A stretch of 64,000 nucleotides of DNA from an uncultured Helicobacter sp. (lineage in GTDB: Bacteria > Campylobacterota > Campylobacteria > Campylobacterales > Helicobacteraceae). The notes under the pieces are model-generated. The model had not been told where the DNA came from. It did not search any database and saw only the letters and a program-made list of their open reading frames with translations. The position numbers were made by a program, and so were the translations under genes. Every line of letters starts with the position of its first letter. Within the stretch, counting starts at the first letter, position 1. Location of the stretch: the NCBI GenBank assembly GCA_944323645.1, contig CALUTE010000010.1, positions 1 to 64,000 of the forward strand, written 5' to 3'. Shown here piece after piece: positions 46,280-56,258 of the stretch.

Positions 46280-47884
46280 ATGCTACAAACAATCAATCTC
46301 TCAATGCGCTATCCGACCAAAAAACTCTTTGAAAATGTGAATCTCACGCTAGATTCTGGCAAACGCTATGGGCTTATTGGGGCAAATGGCGCGGGCAAAT
46401 CGACATTTCTCAAAATCCTAAGCGGTGTGTATGAAGCAAGCAGTGGCGAAGTCATCATCGCACCAAACTCACGGCTTGGGGTGCTGGGGCAGGATCAGTA
46501 TGCTTTTGAATCTTTGAGCCTCAAAGACGCTGTGCTCATTGGCAACAAACGGCTCTATGATGCTATCAAACGCAAGGAATACCTCTATGAAAACGCCGAT
46601 TTGAGCGATGATGCAGTCAATGAGGAGCTGGGCAACCTCGAGATAATCTGCGCAGAGGAAGATCCGATGTATGAATACGATGTGGTGATAGAGAAGATCT
46701 TAGAGGATTTGGGGTTTGAGGCAAGCACGCACAATGAGCTGATGAGCACGATCACTGGGGGCGATAAGTTTAAGATACTCTTAGCGCAAGTGCTCTTTCC
46801 CAAGCCCGATATTTTGCTCCTTGACGAACCTACCAACAACCTCGATCTACCCTCCATCGCGTGGCTAGAGGAAAATCTCAAGCGCCATGAAGGCACGATG
46901 GTGGTCATCAGCCACGATCGACATTTTCTAAATAGTGTTTGCACGCATATTTTGGATATGGATTTTGGCGGTGTGCGGGAGTTTAGTGGGAATTATGATG
47001 ACTGGTATATCGCCTCTACACTCATTGCCAAACAGCAAGAAGCCGAGCGCAATAAAAAACTCAAAGAAAAAGAGGAGCTAGAGAACTTCATACGCCGATT
47101 TTCTGCCAATGCTTCTAAAGCCAAGCAAGCCACTAGCCGCCAAAAGCAGCTTGATAAACTTGATATACAAAATCTCGCAGTAAGCTCTAGGCGCGATCCG
47201 AGTATCGTGTTTAAACCAAACCGCACTATCGGCAACGAAGCCTTAGAATGCGAAAACATCAGCAAAAGCTATGGGGATAAAAAAGTGCTAGAGAATCTTA
47301 GCCTAAAGATTCTGCCCGGTGACAAAATCGCGCTTATTGGCGCAAATGGTGTGGGCAAGAGCACACTTGTGCAGATCTTAGTGGAGGAGTTGCAGGCAGA
47401 TAGTGGCGTGGTGAAATGGGGCGCGACGATAGAGCGCAGCTATTTCCCCCAAAATGTGAGCGAGGAGATCAAAGGCGAGGAGAGCCTCTATGAGTGGCTG
47501 CGCGGGTTTGATAAGAAAAAAGAGAGTGGTGAGATACGCAATGCGCTAGGGCGAATGCTCTTTAGCGGGGAGGAGCAGGAGAAGTCTATAAACGCGCTTA
47601 GTGGGGGTGAGAAACACAGAATGGTGCTTAGCAAGATTATGCTTGAGGGTGGGAATTTTTTGGTGCTTGATGAGCCTACTAATCACCTCGATCTAGAATC
47701 TATTATCGCGCTTGGCGAGGCACTCTATCGCTTTAGCGGTAATGTGATCTGTGTCAGTCATGATAGAGAGCTTATCGATGCATATGCTAATCGTATCATC
47801 GAGCTTGTGCCTGTTGAGGGTGGTGCAGCAAAAGTGATAGATTTTCGAGGGAGCTATGAGGAGTATTTGGAATCTAAGTCATAG
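46280..47884 (+). CDS. ybiT: ABC-F family ATPase (YbiT-like)
   Basis: A soluble tandem ATPase that works on the ribosome. 534 residues, as in YbiT. First Walker A GANGAGKST, Walker B ILLLDEPTNNLD; second Walker A GANGVGKST, signature LSGGEKHRM, Walker B LVLDEPTNHLD. The first signature is degenerate (ITGGDKFK), as usual in the family. The linker between the two domains is Lys/Glu-rich. The gene looks richer in G+C at third positions than its neighbours, by eye, which could hint at a different origin or strong expression. Confidence 0.92.
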   Translation: MLQTINLSMRYPTKKLFENVNLTLDSGKRYGLIGANGAGKSTFLKILSGVYEASSGEVIIAPNSRLGVLGQDQYAFESLSLKDAVLIGNKRLYDAIKRKEYLYENADLSDDAVNEELGNLEIICAEEDPMYEYDVVIEKILEDLGFEASTHNELMSTITGGDKFKILLAQVLFPKPDILLLDEPTNNLDLPSIAWLEENLKRHEGTMVVISHDRHFLNSVCTHILDMDFGGVREFSGNYDDWYIASTLIAKQQEAERNKKLKEKEELENFIRRFSANASKAKQATSRQKQLDKLDIQNLAVSSRRDPSIVFKPNRTIGNEALECENISKSYGDKKVLENLSLKILPGDKIALIGANGVGKSTLVQILVEELQADSGVVKWGATIERSYFPQNVSEEIKGEESLYEWLRGFDKKKESGEIRNALGRMLFSGEEQEKSINALSGGEKHRMVLSKIMLEGGNFLVLDEPTNHLDLESIIALGEALYRFSGNVICVSHDRELIDAYANRIIELVPVEGGAAKVIDFRGSYEEYLESKS

Positions 47885-48222
47885 GTTTATCTTTTGACTC
47901 TTCTTTAAAAGAAACTTTAAAAGAAACTTGGTTTTGCAGAGTTTTTCAAGAACTCTAAGCTATAACCGCTTACGATAACTTCTCTCGCACGTTTTCTATA
48001 ACTACAAAATAGCTTAAAATACTTTGCTATACTCCATAACTCAAATAAAATTTATCATAAAACGAACTTCCTTAGTAAATACTTCTGCACTGCGCAGATC
48101 TTGTGTGCATTCAGAATCTAAATTATAATACTTCAGCTTTGGCGTGCTACTAGATTCTGCAGAATCTAGTAGCACTTCTTAGAATTAAGCTATAATTACA
48201 AATCTCACAATAAAGGTTTATT
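47885..48222. repeat. Intergenic region with 32-bp perfect palindrome
   Basis: No gene over 338 bases. Bases 48144-48175 are a perfect 32-base palindrome built around two inverted octamers (GTGCTAC-TAGATTCT-GC-AGAATCTA-GTAGCAC). It could fold to a strong hairpin, and is followed by TTCTT. The thrB promoter follows. Confidence 0.75.
48191..48196 (+). promoter_or_regulatory. -10 box of thrB
   Basis: TATAAT 27 bases before the thrB start; AAAGG ribosome site between. Confidence 0.42.
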
Positions 48223-49125
48223 ATGCTACTTAGCGTACCTGCTACCAGCGCAAATCTTGGTCCAGGGCTTGATGTATTGGGGCTTAGCTTAGATCTTCGT
48301 AATACATTTAGTATTACAAGGGCAAAAACCATAAGCATAGAAATTTATGATGAAGGACAGAATGTTGAGCGTTTTATCGCAGATAATATGTTTGTCAAGA
48401 TTTTTTATAAAACGTTAGAGAGTCTGAATGTCCCAAAATCTCCCTTTAGTTTTGTTTTTACAAACCAAATTCCAATTTCTCGCGGTATGGGTAGTAGTTC
48501 CGCTGTGATTGTTGGTGCGATTGCTGCTGCATACAAAGTCGCAGGATTACAATTAGATAAAGAAGAGATTCTCACGCGCGCACTAACACAAGAACCCCAC
48601 CCAGATAATATTACTCCAGCAACTTTTGGCGGCTTTAATGTTGCTATGCTTGGCGTGGGAGCACAACGAGGTAGAGTCTTTCATCTCAAACATAATATGC
48701 CTTCGTATCTACGTGCGGTAATGGTAATACCTGATCGCCCCATTTCAACAAAATATTCCCGCCAAACTCTACCAAAACGATATACAAGCAATGATGTTAT
48801 TTTTAATATGTCACGCACAAGCCTACTCACTATGGCAATCACACAAGAACGCTGGGATCTTTTAGCTCTTGCAAGTAAAGATAGATTTCACCAAGAACGC
48901 AGAATGCGCCAATACCCGATACTTTTTAGTGTCCAAAAATGTGCGCTTGAAAATGGCGCGCTAATGAGTACTCTCTCTGGAAGTGGCAGCAGTTTTTTTA
49001 ACCTTTGCTTAGAAGATGATATGAGTCATCTTCTCCAAACCCTACAAAAAAAATTTTATCGTTTTCGTGTCGTACCAATGCGCCTTGATAACGAAGGTTT
49101 GCAACTGCTTGATGAGCGCCTATAA
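48223..49125 (+). CDS. thrB: Homoserine kinase
   Basis: GHMP kinase that phosphorylates homoserine for threonine synthesis. 300 residues. VPATSANLGPGLDVLGLSLDL at the N-terminus (partial: SANLGPGLDVLG), ATP loop PISRGMGSSSAVIVG (about 85-99), and the C-terminal STLSGSGSSFFNL. Single gene, own promoter, octamer palindrome upstream. Confidence 0.95.
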   Translation: MLLSVPATSANLGPGLDVLGLSLDLRNTFSITRAKTISIEIYDEGQNVERFIADNMFVKIFYKTLESLNVPKSPFSFVFTNQIPISRGMGSSSAVIVGAIAAAYKVAGLQLDKEEILTRALTQEPHPDNITPATFGGFNVAMLGVGAQRGRVFHLKHNMPSYLRAVMVIPDRPISTKYSRQTLPKRYTSNDVIFNMSRTSLLTMAITQERWDLLALASKDRFHQERRMRQYPILFSVQKCALENGALMSTLSGSGSSFFNLCLEDDMSHLLQTLQKKFYRFRVVPMRLDNEGLQLLDERL

Positions 49126-49245
49126 TCTATACAATAAGTCTAAATATTAATAGATTCTCCATTGTTTTTGATATACTTACGCATAGGTAAAATTATGTTA
49201 GGTCGTAAGATTTTGCTTAAATAACACAAGGGAAAAGGAGAAACA

Positions 49246-51258
49246 ATGCTTCGCTCATTAAGCGGAAAACTTACAAGTGGTTCGGTTGCGATTTTTGCAG
49301 CAATTATTATCATTGTGAGTTTTTTTAACTTCAAAAAAAACACAAATGATGTAACAGGGCTTTATCAAGGCATACAAAAGCAAACACTAGAATCTGCTTA
49401 TCGCAGTATTCAGATCACAATGACTGACGAAGGGCAAGAGCACTTACGCGTACTTGCTAGAGAAATTGCTAAAATCGATAAAAACGATGTTTTACAGCAA
49501 CGTGTTATCCTTGAAACAACTTCATCACTCATTAAATATCCAGCACTATTTGTTGTTTATGAAGATGATGGCAAAACCCTCATTCAAGACTATGATAGCA
49601 ATGGAAGTACCAACTATTCGCCAAATTGGGATAATACTGGTCTTGATATGCGTACACGCCCTTGGTATATACAAACTAAGCAAAAAGGTGTGGGTATTAT
49701 TACTCACGTCTATGAAAGTGAGGTGGGAAAAAATAAGGGAAAATTCTTTGCTACAGCAACTATGCCAATTATCAAAAATGGTAAATTTATAGGAGTGATC
49801 GGAATTGATATAGAGGTTAGCACATTCCAAGAGAGATTTGCTTCTTTCAAAAATGCGGAAATCCCATCTATGAGTGTCTTTATAATGGATTCAACCAATA
49901 CAATTTTTTCACACGAAGATATGGAATTTGTCTCAAGTGGGCTTTCAAAAGATGTAGAAGATGCGCTCAAGGAAGCATTTGAGAGTAATGATACAAGTGG
50001 AATTATCGACTATGACCTTACTCTGCGAGATGGCACAATCGCTGATAAATTTGGATTTTATAAGAAGTTTCCATTTGGCTGGACAATGGTTGTTACAGCT
50101 GATAAAAAGGACTATACGCGCACAATGATAACAAATCTCATAAAAACATCAATCCTTGCTCTTGTTATGATTATACTTGGTGCTTTAGTCATTTATTTTA
50201 TCATCAGCTATTTTACAAAGCCAATCAACACCATAAAGCTCTCGCTTATAGAGTTTTTTAAGTATTTAAATCACGAAACAAAAGATGTTCCGCAACCTCT
50301 CTCCATAAAAAGTAATGATGAACTCGGCGTTATGGCACAAGCAATCAACCAAAATATCTCAACAACAAACACAAACCTAGAAAAAGATGCCATACTTGTG
50401 AAAGAATCTCTTGATATCATCAATCATACTCAACAAGGGCATCTCACCAAGCGCATCACATTGCAGGGTTCTAATCCGCAGTTAAATGCTCTCAAAGATT
50501 CTGTGAATCAATTGCTTGATTTACTATCAAATTCTATAGGAGCAGAGCTTGATGAAATCAATCGCGTTTTTGATAGCTTTGTCAAACTTGACTTTAGTAC
50601 ACAAATACAAAATCCCAAAGGTAGAGTTGAAGTCGTAACCAATGCTCTAGGAGATGAGATAAGAAAAATGCTAGTAACCTCTCTAAATTTTGCTAACTCT
50701 CTCAATGAACAAAGCAGCAAATTAGAAGAAACAGTTGCTGCCCTCACGCAATCTTCTAATTCTCAAGCTTCTTCTTTAGAGCAAACAGCCACTGCGGTTG
50801 AAGAAATCACAAGCTCTATGCAAAATGTCTCTGGCAGAACAAATGAAGTTATCCAACAAACAGAAGATATTAGAAATATCATCGGTATCATCAAAGACAT
50901 TGCTGATCAAACCAACCTCCTAGCACTTAATGCTGCTATCGAAGCAGCCCGTGCTGGAGAACACGGAAGAGGCTTTGCAGTTGTAGCCGATGAAGTGCGC
51001 AAACTTGCAGAACGCACTAATAAATCATTGGGCGAAATTGAAGCAAACACTAATCTACTTATTCAATCCATTAATGATATGGCAGAATCTATCAAAGAAC
51101 AAACTGCAGGTATTACACAAATTAATGAAGCCATTTCTTCACTAGAATCTGTAACTCAAGACAATGTTGGCATTGCCAATACAAGTTCTGAAATCTCTCT
51201 AAGCGTTTCAAATATTGCTAAAGCGATTTTAGAAGACGCTAATAAGAAAAAGGTATAA
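49246..51258 (+). CDS. Methyl-accepting chemotaxis protein with dCache domain
   Basis: 670 residues: helix 1 (about 10-28), periplasmic double-Cache domain (30-295), helix 2 (about 300-325, [21 protein letters not shown] is 21 long, partial: [15 protein letters not shown]), HAMP-like region with [12 protein letters not shown], and a C-terminal signalling domain whose tip is [20 protein letters not shown]. The sensor has D-M-R-T-R-P-W-Y followed by an [10 protein letters not shown] loop and IGIDIEV, which fits the amino-acid-binding dCache pattern (R..WY...D). A ligand of amino-acid type is therefore likely. No C-terminal CheR pentapeptide. Similar in layout to Helicobacter TlpC. Confidence 0.92.
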   Translation: MLRSLSGKLTSGSVAIFAAIIIIVSFFNFKKNTNDVTGLYQGIQKQTLESAYRSIQITMTDEGQEHLRVLAREIAKIDKNDVLQQRVILETTSSLIKYPALFVVYEDDGKTLIQDYDSNGSTNYSPNWDNTGLDMRTRPWYIQTKQKGVGIITHVYESEVGKNKGKFFATATMPIIKNGKFIGVIGIDIEVSTFQERFASFKNAEIPSMSVFIMDSTNTIFSHEDMEFVSSGLSKDVEDALKEAFESNDTSGIIDYDLTLRDGTIADKFGFYKKFPFGWTMVVTADKKDYTRTMITNLIKTSILALVMIILGALVIYFIISYFTKPINTIKLSLIEFFKYLNHETKDVPQPLSIKSNDELGVMAQAINQNISTTNTNLEKDAILVKESLDIINHTQQGHLTKRITLQGSNPQLNALKDSVNQLLDLLSNSIGAELDEINRVFDSFVKLDFSTQIQNPKGRVEVVTNALGDEIRKMLVTSLNFANSLNEQSSKLEETVAALTQSSNSQASSLEQTATAVEEITSSMQNVSGRTNEVIQQTEDIRNIIGIIKDIADQTNLLALNAAIEAARAGEHGRGFAVVADEVRKLAERTNKSLGEIEANTNLLIQSINDMAESIKEQTAGITQINEAISSLESVTQDNVGIANTSSEISLSVSNIAKAILEDANKKKV

Positions 51259-51294
51259 ATACGTCCGTTTAAATAAAACTATACAAGGAAATCT

Positions 51295-52521
51295 ATGCGC
51301 ACTATCTGTATCATCACTGGCACACGCGCAGAATGGGGGTTGCTAACGCCTCTAGCTAAAGCCTTGCAAGCTGATCCTGCTTTCAAACTCCAAATCATTG
51401 CTACTGGGGCACACTTAAGCCCAGAATTTGGGCTAACATATAAAGCCATAGAATCTGATGGTTTTATAATCGATAAAAAGGTTGAGATCCTTCTAAGTTC
51501 GGATACGCCACAGAGTTTATGTAAAACAATGGGGCTTGCCCAAATCTCAATCGCTGAAAGCTATGAAGCACTAAAACCTGATCTTATTGTTGTACTTGGT
51601 GATCGTTATGAAATCTTTGCCTGTGTTGCAAGCGCAATGATTTTTCGCATTCCTGTTGCGCATTTACATGGTGGAGAAGCCACCGAAGGGCTCATTGACG
51701 AAGCCATACGTCATAGTATTACAAAAATGAGCCATTTGCATTTTGTCGCAAATGCTGCTTATGCTAAACGTGTTATACAACTAGGTGAAAGCCCTGATCG
51801 AGTATTTGAAGTAGGAGGATTTGGTGTTGATGTTATCCATTCTTTGTGCCTGCTTGAAAAAGGGGCATTGCAAAAAGAACTTGGCTTCACGTTTATGGAG
51901 CATAATTTTCTTATCACCTTTCACCCTGTAACACTTGAAAATGCAAGCGCTCTTGAACAGTTTGGCGAACTTCTTAGTGCGCTCACATCATTCAAAGAAA
52001 CACTGCAAGCAGACAATAAAACACTTGGGCTCATTTTTACTAAGGCAAATGCTGACACAGAGGGACGTATCATCAACCAAATGATTGATACATTTGTATC
52101 GCGCACACCCCATACGATTTGCTTTGATTCTATGGGACAGCTACGCTACTTAAGCACTATGCAGTATGTCGATGCACTCGTTGGCAATAGCTCAAGTGGG
52201 CTTGGCGAAGCACCAAGCTTTAAAATTGGGACAATCAATATTGGCGACCGTCAAAAAGGGCGAATCAAAGCACAGAGCATAATCGATGTCAGCCCAACCA
52301 AAGAATCAATCTTGCAAGGCTTTGCTACGCTTTTTAGCCCCACTTTTCAAGCCAAACTGCCTGCCACCACAAATCCTTATGGCAATGGTGGCGCAGCAGA
52401 AAAAACCAAAGAAATCCTAAAAACCTATCCACTTGAAGGGATTCTGAAAAAATCCTTCTATGATGTACAATATTCAGCGCCAATATGCTACAATGACCCC
52501 CTATTGAGCGCTAAAGGATAA
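51295..52521 (+). CDS. UDP-GlcNAc 2-epimerase, hydrolysing (NeuC/LegG-like), copy 1
   Basis: 408 residues. These enzymes release ManNAc-type sugars from a nucleotide sugar, feeding nonulosonic acid synthesis. Motifs are CIITGTRAEWGLLTPL (4-19), VVLGDRYEIFACV, HLHGGEATEGLIDEA, the FHPVTLENAS loop and GNSSSGLGEAP. Whether the substrate is UDP-GlcNAc, UDP-diNAcBac or GDP-GlcNAc is not determinable. First gene of the sugar locus, 36 bases after the chemoreceptor; AAGGA before the start. Closely related in DNA to the third copy at the window end (a 27-base block around the TGTRAEWG codons is identical). Confidence 0.88.
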   Translation: MRTICIITGTRAEWGLLTPLAKALQADPAFKLQIIATGAHLSPEFGLTYKAIESDGFIIDKKVEILLSSDTPQSLCKTMGLAQISIAESYEALKPDLIVVLGDRYEIFACVASAMIFRIPVAHLHGGEATEGLIDEAIRHSITKMSHLHFVANAAYAKRVIQLGESPDRVFEVGGFGVDVIHSLCLLEKGALQKELGFTFMEHNFLITFHPVTLENASALEQFGELLSALTSFKETLQADNKTLGLIFTKANADTEGRIINQMIDTFVSRTPHTICFDSMGQLRYLSTMQYVDALVGNSSSGLGEAPSFKIGTINIGDRQKGRIKAQSIIDVSPTKESILQGFATLFSPTFQAKLPATTNPYGNGGAAEKTKEILKTYPLEGILKKSFYDVQYSAPICYNDPLLSAKG

Positions 52522-52523
52522 CC

Positions 52524-53479
52524 TTGAGAATCTTTTTTGTTGGTTGTGTTGCGTTTTCTCGTGCTTGTTTGGAGACGCTACTTGAAATAACACGTGCAGC
52601 TCCAGATATTATGCTTGTTGGCGTAACAACCAAAAAACATTCAGCTTTCAATGCAGACTTTTGCGATCTTGCCCCACTGTGTATAAAACACCAAATCCCC
52701 TATCACTACACATCAAATATCAACGATCAAGAAAGTATTGCGTTTATGCATTCTTGTAAGCCCGATGTGGTGTATTGCTTTGGGTGGAGTGCGCTTATTG
52801 GACAAGAGATTCTAAGCCACTACCCTGTAATTGGTTATCACCCTGCCGCCCTACCCCAAAATCGTGGGCGTCATCCTATCATCTGGGCGCTAGCACTTGG
52901 TTTGGAAAAAAGTGCTTCTAGTTTTTTTCTTATGGATACGGGCGCAGATAGTGGGGCTATCCTCTCACAAGTGCCATTTGATATTGCTCCCAACGACACT
53001 GCTAAAAGCCTTTGTAGCAAGGTAGAATCTATAGCTAAAACACAAATACAAGACTTTACAATGCTCCTTCGCAATACAATGAAAGAGGGCTTTAAATCTG
53101 AAGGGGGGGGGGCGCAACATCATATCATACCCTCATTGCCTCCCTCTCAACTCCACAAGATCACACCTGTGCCAACCTCTGGCGAAAGCGAGGTGCGCGT
53201 GATGGCATAATTGATTTTAGAATGAGCGCGCGCGGAATCTATAACCTTATTCGCGCATTGAGTGAGCCTTATGTCGGAGCAGAGATACTTTATCAAGAAA
53301 AACATTATAAAGTATGGGAAGCAAGGATTATCAAAGTACATGCACCCAATATCGAACCAGGCAAGGTCTTACGGGTAGATGCAAGTGGCATCCTCATCAA
53401 AGCCTATGATGATGCAATTCTTTGCACAAGGCATACCTTCTACCCCTTGCCAAAGGAGGGCGAATACCTCTATCCTTAA
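52524..53479 (+). CDS. Sugar N-formyltransferase, phase-OFF (G10 frameshift)
   Basis: Formyltransferases of this type use N10-formyl-THF to formylate an amino sugar on a nucleotide. The first frame (TTG start with AAAGGA, five bases) gives 228 residues up to 53210: CFGWSALIGQEILSHYPVIG, then HPAALPQNRGRHP and DTGADSGAIL. The C-terminal formyl-transferase domain (WRKRGARDGIIDFRMSARGI, NLIRALSEPYVGAE) continues in another frame to 53479. One more G, or two fewer, in the tract 53103-53112 restores a protein of about 318 residues. Where Fmt has its catalytic Asn (N-x-H) this protein has Gly (IGYH), a change I associate with some sugar formyltransferases. Confidence 0.83.
53103..53112 (+). repeat. 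G10 contingency tract in the formyltransferase
   Basis: Ten G. Frame arithmetic: coding resumes in the correct frame with 8, 11 or 14 G. OFF in this sequence. Confidence 0.88.
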
Positions 53480-53525
53480 ACTTCTAAACCTTTGCTCCTA
53501 GTGTCCTAACCCACAAGGAGTATCA

Positions 53526-54381
53526 ATGAAAAAAGCAATCATCTACGGCGCCGGAACTCGTGGCAAACAAGTAGCCTTACACATTCAGCTAGATTATGAG
53601 ATTCTAGGTTTTATTGATAGTGATGTAGGCAAACACAACACACAAATCATCATCGAAGATAAATCCTACAATGTCTTTGCCCCAAAACAGCTAACAAATA
53701 TGGAGTTTGATATGCTTTTTATTGGCACTTATGCAATAAAAAGTGTGCAAGCAACGCGAGATTCTCTCCATATTCCTCACAGCAAAATCAACACCCAGCT
53801 AGCAGACACTTATATCCACGCGCGTATAGCCTTCATAAATAATCTCGCTATGATTTTCAAAGAGCGCAATCTTACAGGATCGTGCGCCGAGCTTGGCGTA
53901 CATCGTGGCGATACAGCGCGCCATATCAATCGTGTCTTTCCTGATAAAACCCTCTATCTACTCGATACTTTTGAAGGCTTTGATGAGCGTGATTGCGCGT
54001 TTGAGGTAGAGCATTCTTTTTCTACTGCTAAACGTGGTGAATTTGGTGATACAAGCCTAGATCTTGTCAGATCCAAAATGCCCCACCTAGAGCAATGTCG
54101 CTTCTTACAAGGATACTTTCCCCATACAGCTAGCGCGATTCCTGAAGAGGAGCGGTTTTGTTTTGTCAATATTGATGTGGATTTGTATCAGCCAATACTA
54201 GCAGGGTGCGAGTTTTTTTATCCACGTTTAGTGGGGGGGGGGGATACTACTAATTGATGATTATTTCAATCCCACCTATCAAGGTACCAAACAAGCCGTA
54301 GATGAATTTGCAAAAGCAAGAAACCTGACACCCCTACCCATAGGCGATAGTTTAGGGGTAATGTTTATAAAAAAGGAGTAA
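53526..54381 (+). CDS. TylF/MycF-type methyltransferase with Rossmann N-domain, phase-OFF
   Basis: Residues 1 to about 95 are a nucleotide-sugar/CoA-binding-like Rossmann domain (AIIYGAGTRGKQVALHI, LGFIDSDVGKH), similar to the N-domain of PglD-type proteins. Residues about 105-243 begin a TylF/MycF O-methyltransferase (GSCAELGVHRGDTARHIN, LYLLDTFEGFDERDC, FVNIDVDLYQPILAG). At the G11 tract the frame is lost after 243 residues; the alternative frame continues ILLIDDYFNPTYQGTKQAVD to 54381. With 10 (or 13) G it would be 284 residues. AAGGAG precedes the start. A sugar O-methyltransferase is the likely role. Confidence 0.82.
54233..54243 (+). repeat. G11 contingency tract in the TylF-type methyltransferase
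   Basis: Eleven G. In-frame reading needs 10 or 13. OFF in this sequence. Confidence 0.88.
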
Positions 54382-54383
54382 GA

Positions 54384-55201
54384 ATGATTGCACTAAAAAC
54401 CAACGAATGGAATGAGAGCTATGCGCGCAAAGAAAATTATATCTTTTATCCTCACGAAGAAGTTGTGCGCTTTTTGAGTCGCTATATCAGGCGCCGTGTT
54501 GGGAGCGATAAAAAATTTATCGATATTATCTACAAAGGCGATACATATCAATCTGGTATTGGTATTGTCAATACCAAAGGAGAATCTATAAGTAGTGATT
54601 TCGGGGGGGGGGGGGCGAAATGTCTCATCTTAAAGCCCTAGATTTTGGCTGCGGAATCGGCAGACAAAGCATTCTTATGGACGAATTTGGCATTGAAGCC
54701 CATGGGATTGATATTGCCAAAAATGCTCTACAAGAAGCAAATGCCCTAGCCAAAAAGCTAGAATCTAACGCCACATTCTCCCTTTATAATGGCAAAGAAA
54801 TACCATATAGCAATGCGTTTTTTGATTTTTGTATAAGCTATGGTGTCTTAGATTCTCTGCCATTTGCCCTCGCAAAAGAATTAGTCAAAGAAATCGATCG
54901 CGTAACCAAAACCTACTTTTTTCTCTCGCTTATTGGTTCAGAATCCATTTCTTCCTTTGCTAGCCAAAAAGAAGGGCGCGATTTCAATGGCGAAATAGAA
55001 GTGCAAGAAGCACACGAAAAAGGCACTATTCAAAGCTTTTTTGACAGAGACAAAATCTATACACTCTTTGAATCCACAAACTTTGTGATTAAAAATTTAG
55101 AGCTCATAACACACACAAATCTTATGACCAATGTAGCAAATACTCGCTACTACATAGTCGCACAAAAGGCACACGATGAAACCTCTAAAAATCCTCACTG
55201 A
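54384..55201 (+). CDS. Class I SAM-dependent methyltransferase, phase-OFF
   Basis: First frame gives 85 residues (MIALKTNEWNESYARKENYI ... KGESISSDFGGGG), then stops at 54641. The methyltransferase core continues in another frame: ALDFGCGIGRQSILMDEFGI (motif I), GIDIAKNALQEA, and SYGVLDSLPFALAKELVKEI. An ATG at 54620 could restart it (193 residues) but has no ribosome site and lacks the N-terminal helices. With 11 or 14 G the product would be about 272 residues. It starts 2 bases after the previous gene's stop, with AAAAGGAG. Confidence 0.8.
54603..54615 (+). repeat. G13 contingency tract in the class I methyltransferase
   Basis: Thirteen G, the longest tract in the window. In-frame reading needs 11 or 14. 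OFF in this sequence. Confidence 0.88.
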
Positions 55202-56228
55202 AGCCAGCGGCTCGCTTAGCAGTAGATACATCGCTAATGCCATAAAAGAAGCAGGGCATATTGCGTGTGGCAGTGATATTGATGATTTCAATGCTGCTGC
55301 ACACATTTGTGATGATTTTATTATTATGCCAAAAGCTAGCGATAAAAACCTATGGGAAAAAACCTTCAGTCTTCTCAAACAGCACAAAATTGATATAGTG
55401 CTTCCAAGTCTTGATGAAAGTCTCTTTGGCTGGAGCAAACACAAAGCAGCTCTTGCAAAAGAAGGGATTACCGTCCTTGTTTCGCCACCACAGACAATCG
55501 CTACCTTTCTTGACAAATGGGCAACCTACCAATTTTTCACACAGCACAATATCCCCACACCAAAAACCACGCTCTATCAAAACTATGGCGTACTAAAACC
55601 TCGATTTGGACGCGGAGGCAGTGGGATAGAGTTTGCAGAATCTGCTAGATTCTATGCAGATTCTCTGCCAGACTTTGTAAGTGAAATTGGGGGGGGGGGG
55701 CGAAATGCAGCTAAAGACTCACAATTTGTACAGCCAAAAAGCCAACACAGCGCAAATACCGCGCCAAACAAAACAGATTCTAACCTCCCTACAAACAACC
55801 AAGAATCTAGCCTCTATATCACCCAAGAGCCTATATGCGCGCAGGAATATACGATTGATTGCTTGTTTGATAATAAGGGGAATCCTATTTATATTATCCC
55901 GCGCAAGCGGCTTGGTGTGCAAAATGGCAAATCTACAAAAGGCGAGGTGTGCTATGTAGAATCATTACAAACCACTATCCAGACAATCGCCACACACATC
56001 GCCCTGCAAGGTGCTATCAATTTTCAAGCCTTTGTAGATGAAAATGGCGCACCTATGTTTATCGAGGTTAATCCAAGACTAGGAAGTGGTAGTGTGCTTT
56101 CTTTTGCGGCGAGTGAAAATTGGATTCCGCTTATGATTGAGAATCTTGTCTTTGGTAAGCCTATCGCGCCAAAGACGATTCGCTACGGACTAAAAATGGC
56201 TAGGAGCTATACAGAAATCTTTTTCTAA
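55176..56228 (+). CDS. ATP-grasp enzyme 1, phase-ON (G12)
   Basis: 350 residues. The N-terminal pre-ATP-grasp Rossmann domain (LKILTEASGSLSSRYIANAI, GSDIDDF) is followed by the ATP-grasp fold: GVLKPRFGRGGSGI (glycine-rich, ATP lysine), EYTIDCLFDNKGN, and FIEVNPRLGSGS (Mg site). Such CarB-like ligases join a carboxylate to an amine using ATP. In a sugar locus this may add an amino acid or other acyl group to an amino sugar; that is inference. The G12 tract at 55689 encodes Gly-Gly-Gly-Gly in a poorly conserved loop and the frame is intact. A Gln/Asn/Ser-rich insertion follows the tract. It overlaps the end of the methyltransferase gene by 26 bases. Confidence 0.83.
   Translation: MKPLKILTEASGSLSSRYIANAIKEAGHIACGSDIDDFNAAAHICDDFIIMPKASDKNLWEKTFSLLKQHKIDIVLPSLDESLFGWSKHKAALAKEGITVLVSPPQTIATFLDKWATYQFFTQHNIPTPKTTLYQNYGVLKPRFGRGGSGIEFAESARFYADSLPDFVSEIGGGGRNAAKDSQFVQPKSQHSANTAPNKTDSNLPTNNQESSLYITQEPICAQEYTIDCLFDNKGNPIYIIPRKRLGVQNGKSTKGEVCYVESLQTTIQTIATHIALQGAINFQAFVDENGAPMFIEVNPRLGSGSVLSFAASENWIPLMIENLVFGKPIAPKTIRYGLKMARSYTEIFF
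55689..55700 (+). repeat. G12 contingency tract in ATP-grasp enzyme 1
   Basis: Twelve G; the frame is open through it, so the gene is ON. Changes not divisible by three would stop it. Confidence 0.88.
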
Positions 56229-56258
56229 AGTATCTCCTAGCAACAACTAGGAGATACT

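Noticed and set aside
53222-53479. Separate 85-codon gene
   Set aside because: It is the C-terminal domain of the formyltransferase in the shifted frame; the codons before its ATG continue the family sequence.
54620-55201. Separate methyltransferase gene beginning after the G13 tract
   Set aside because: No ribosome site, and the upstream frame supplies the missing N-terminus when the tract changes length; treated as one switchable gene.
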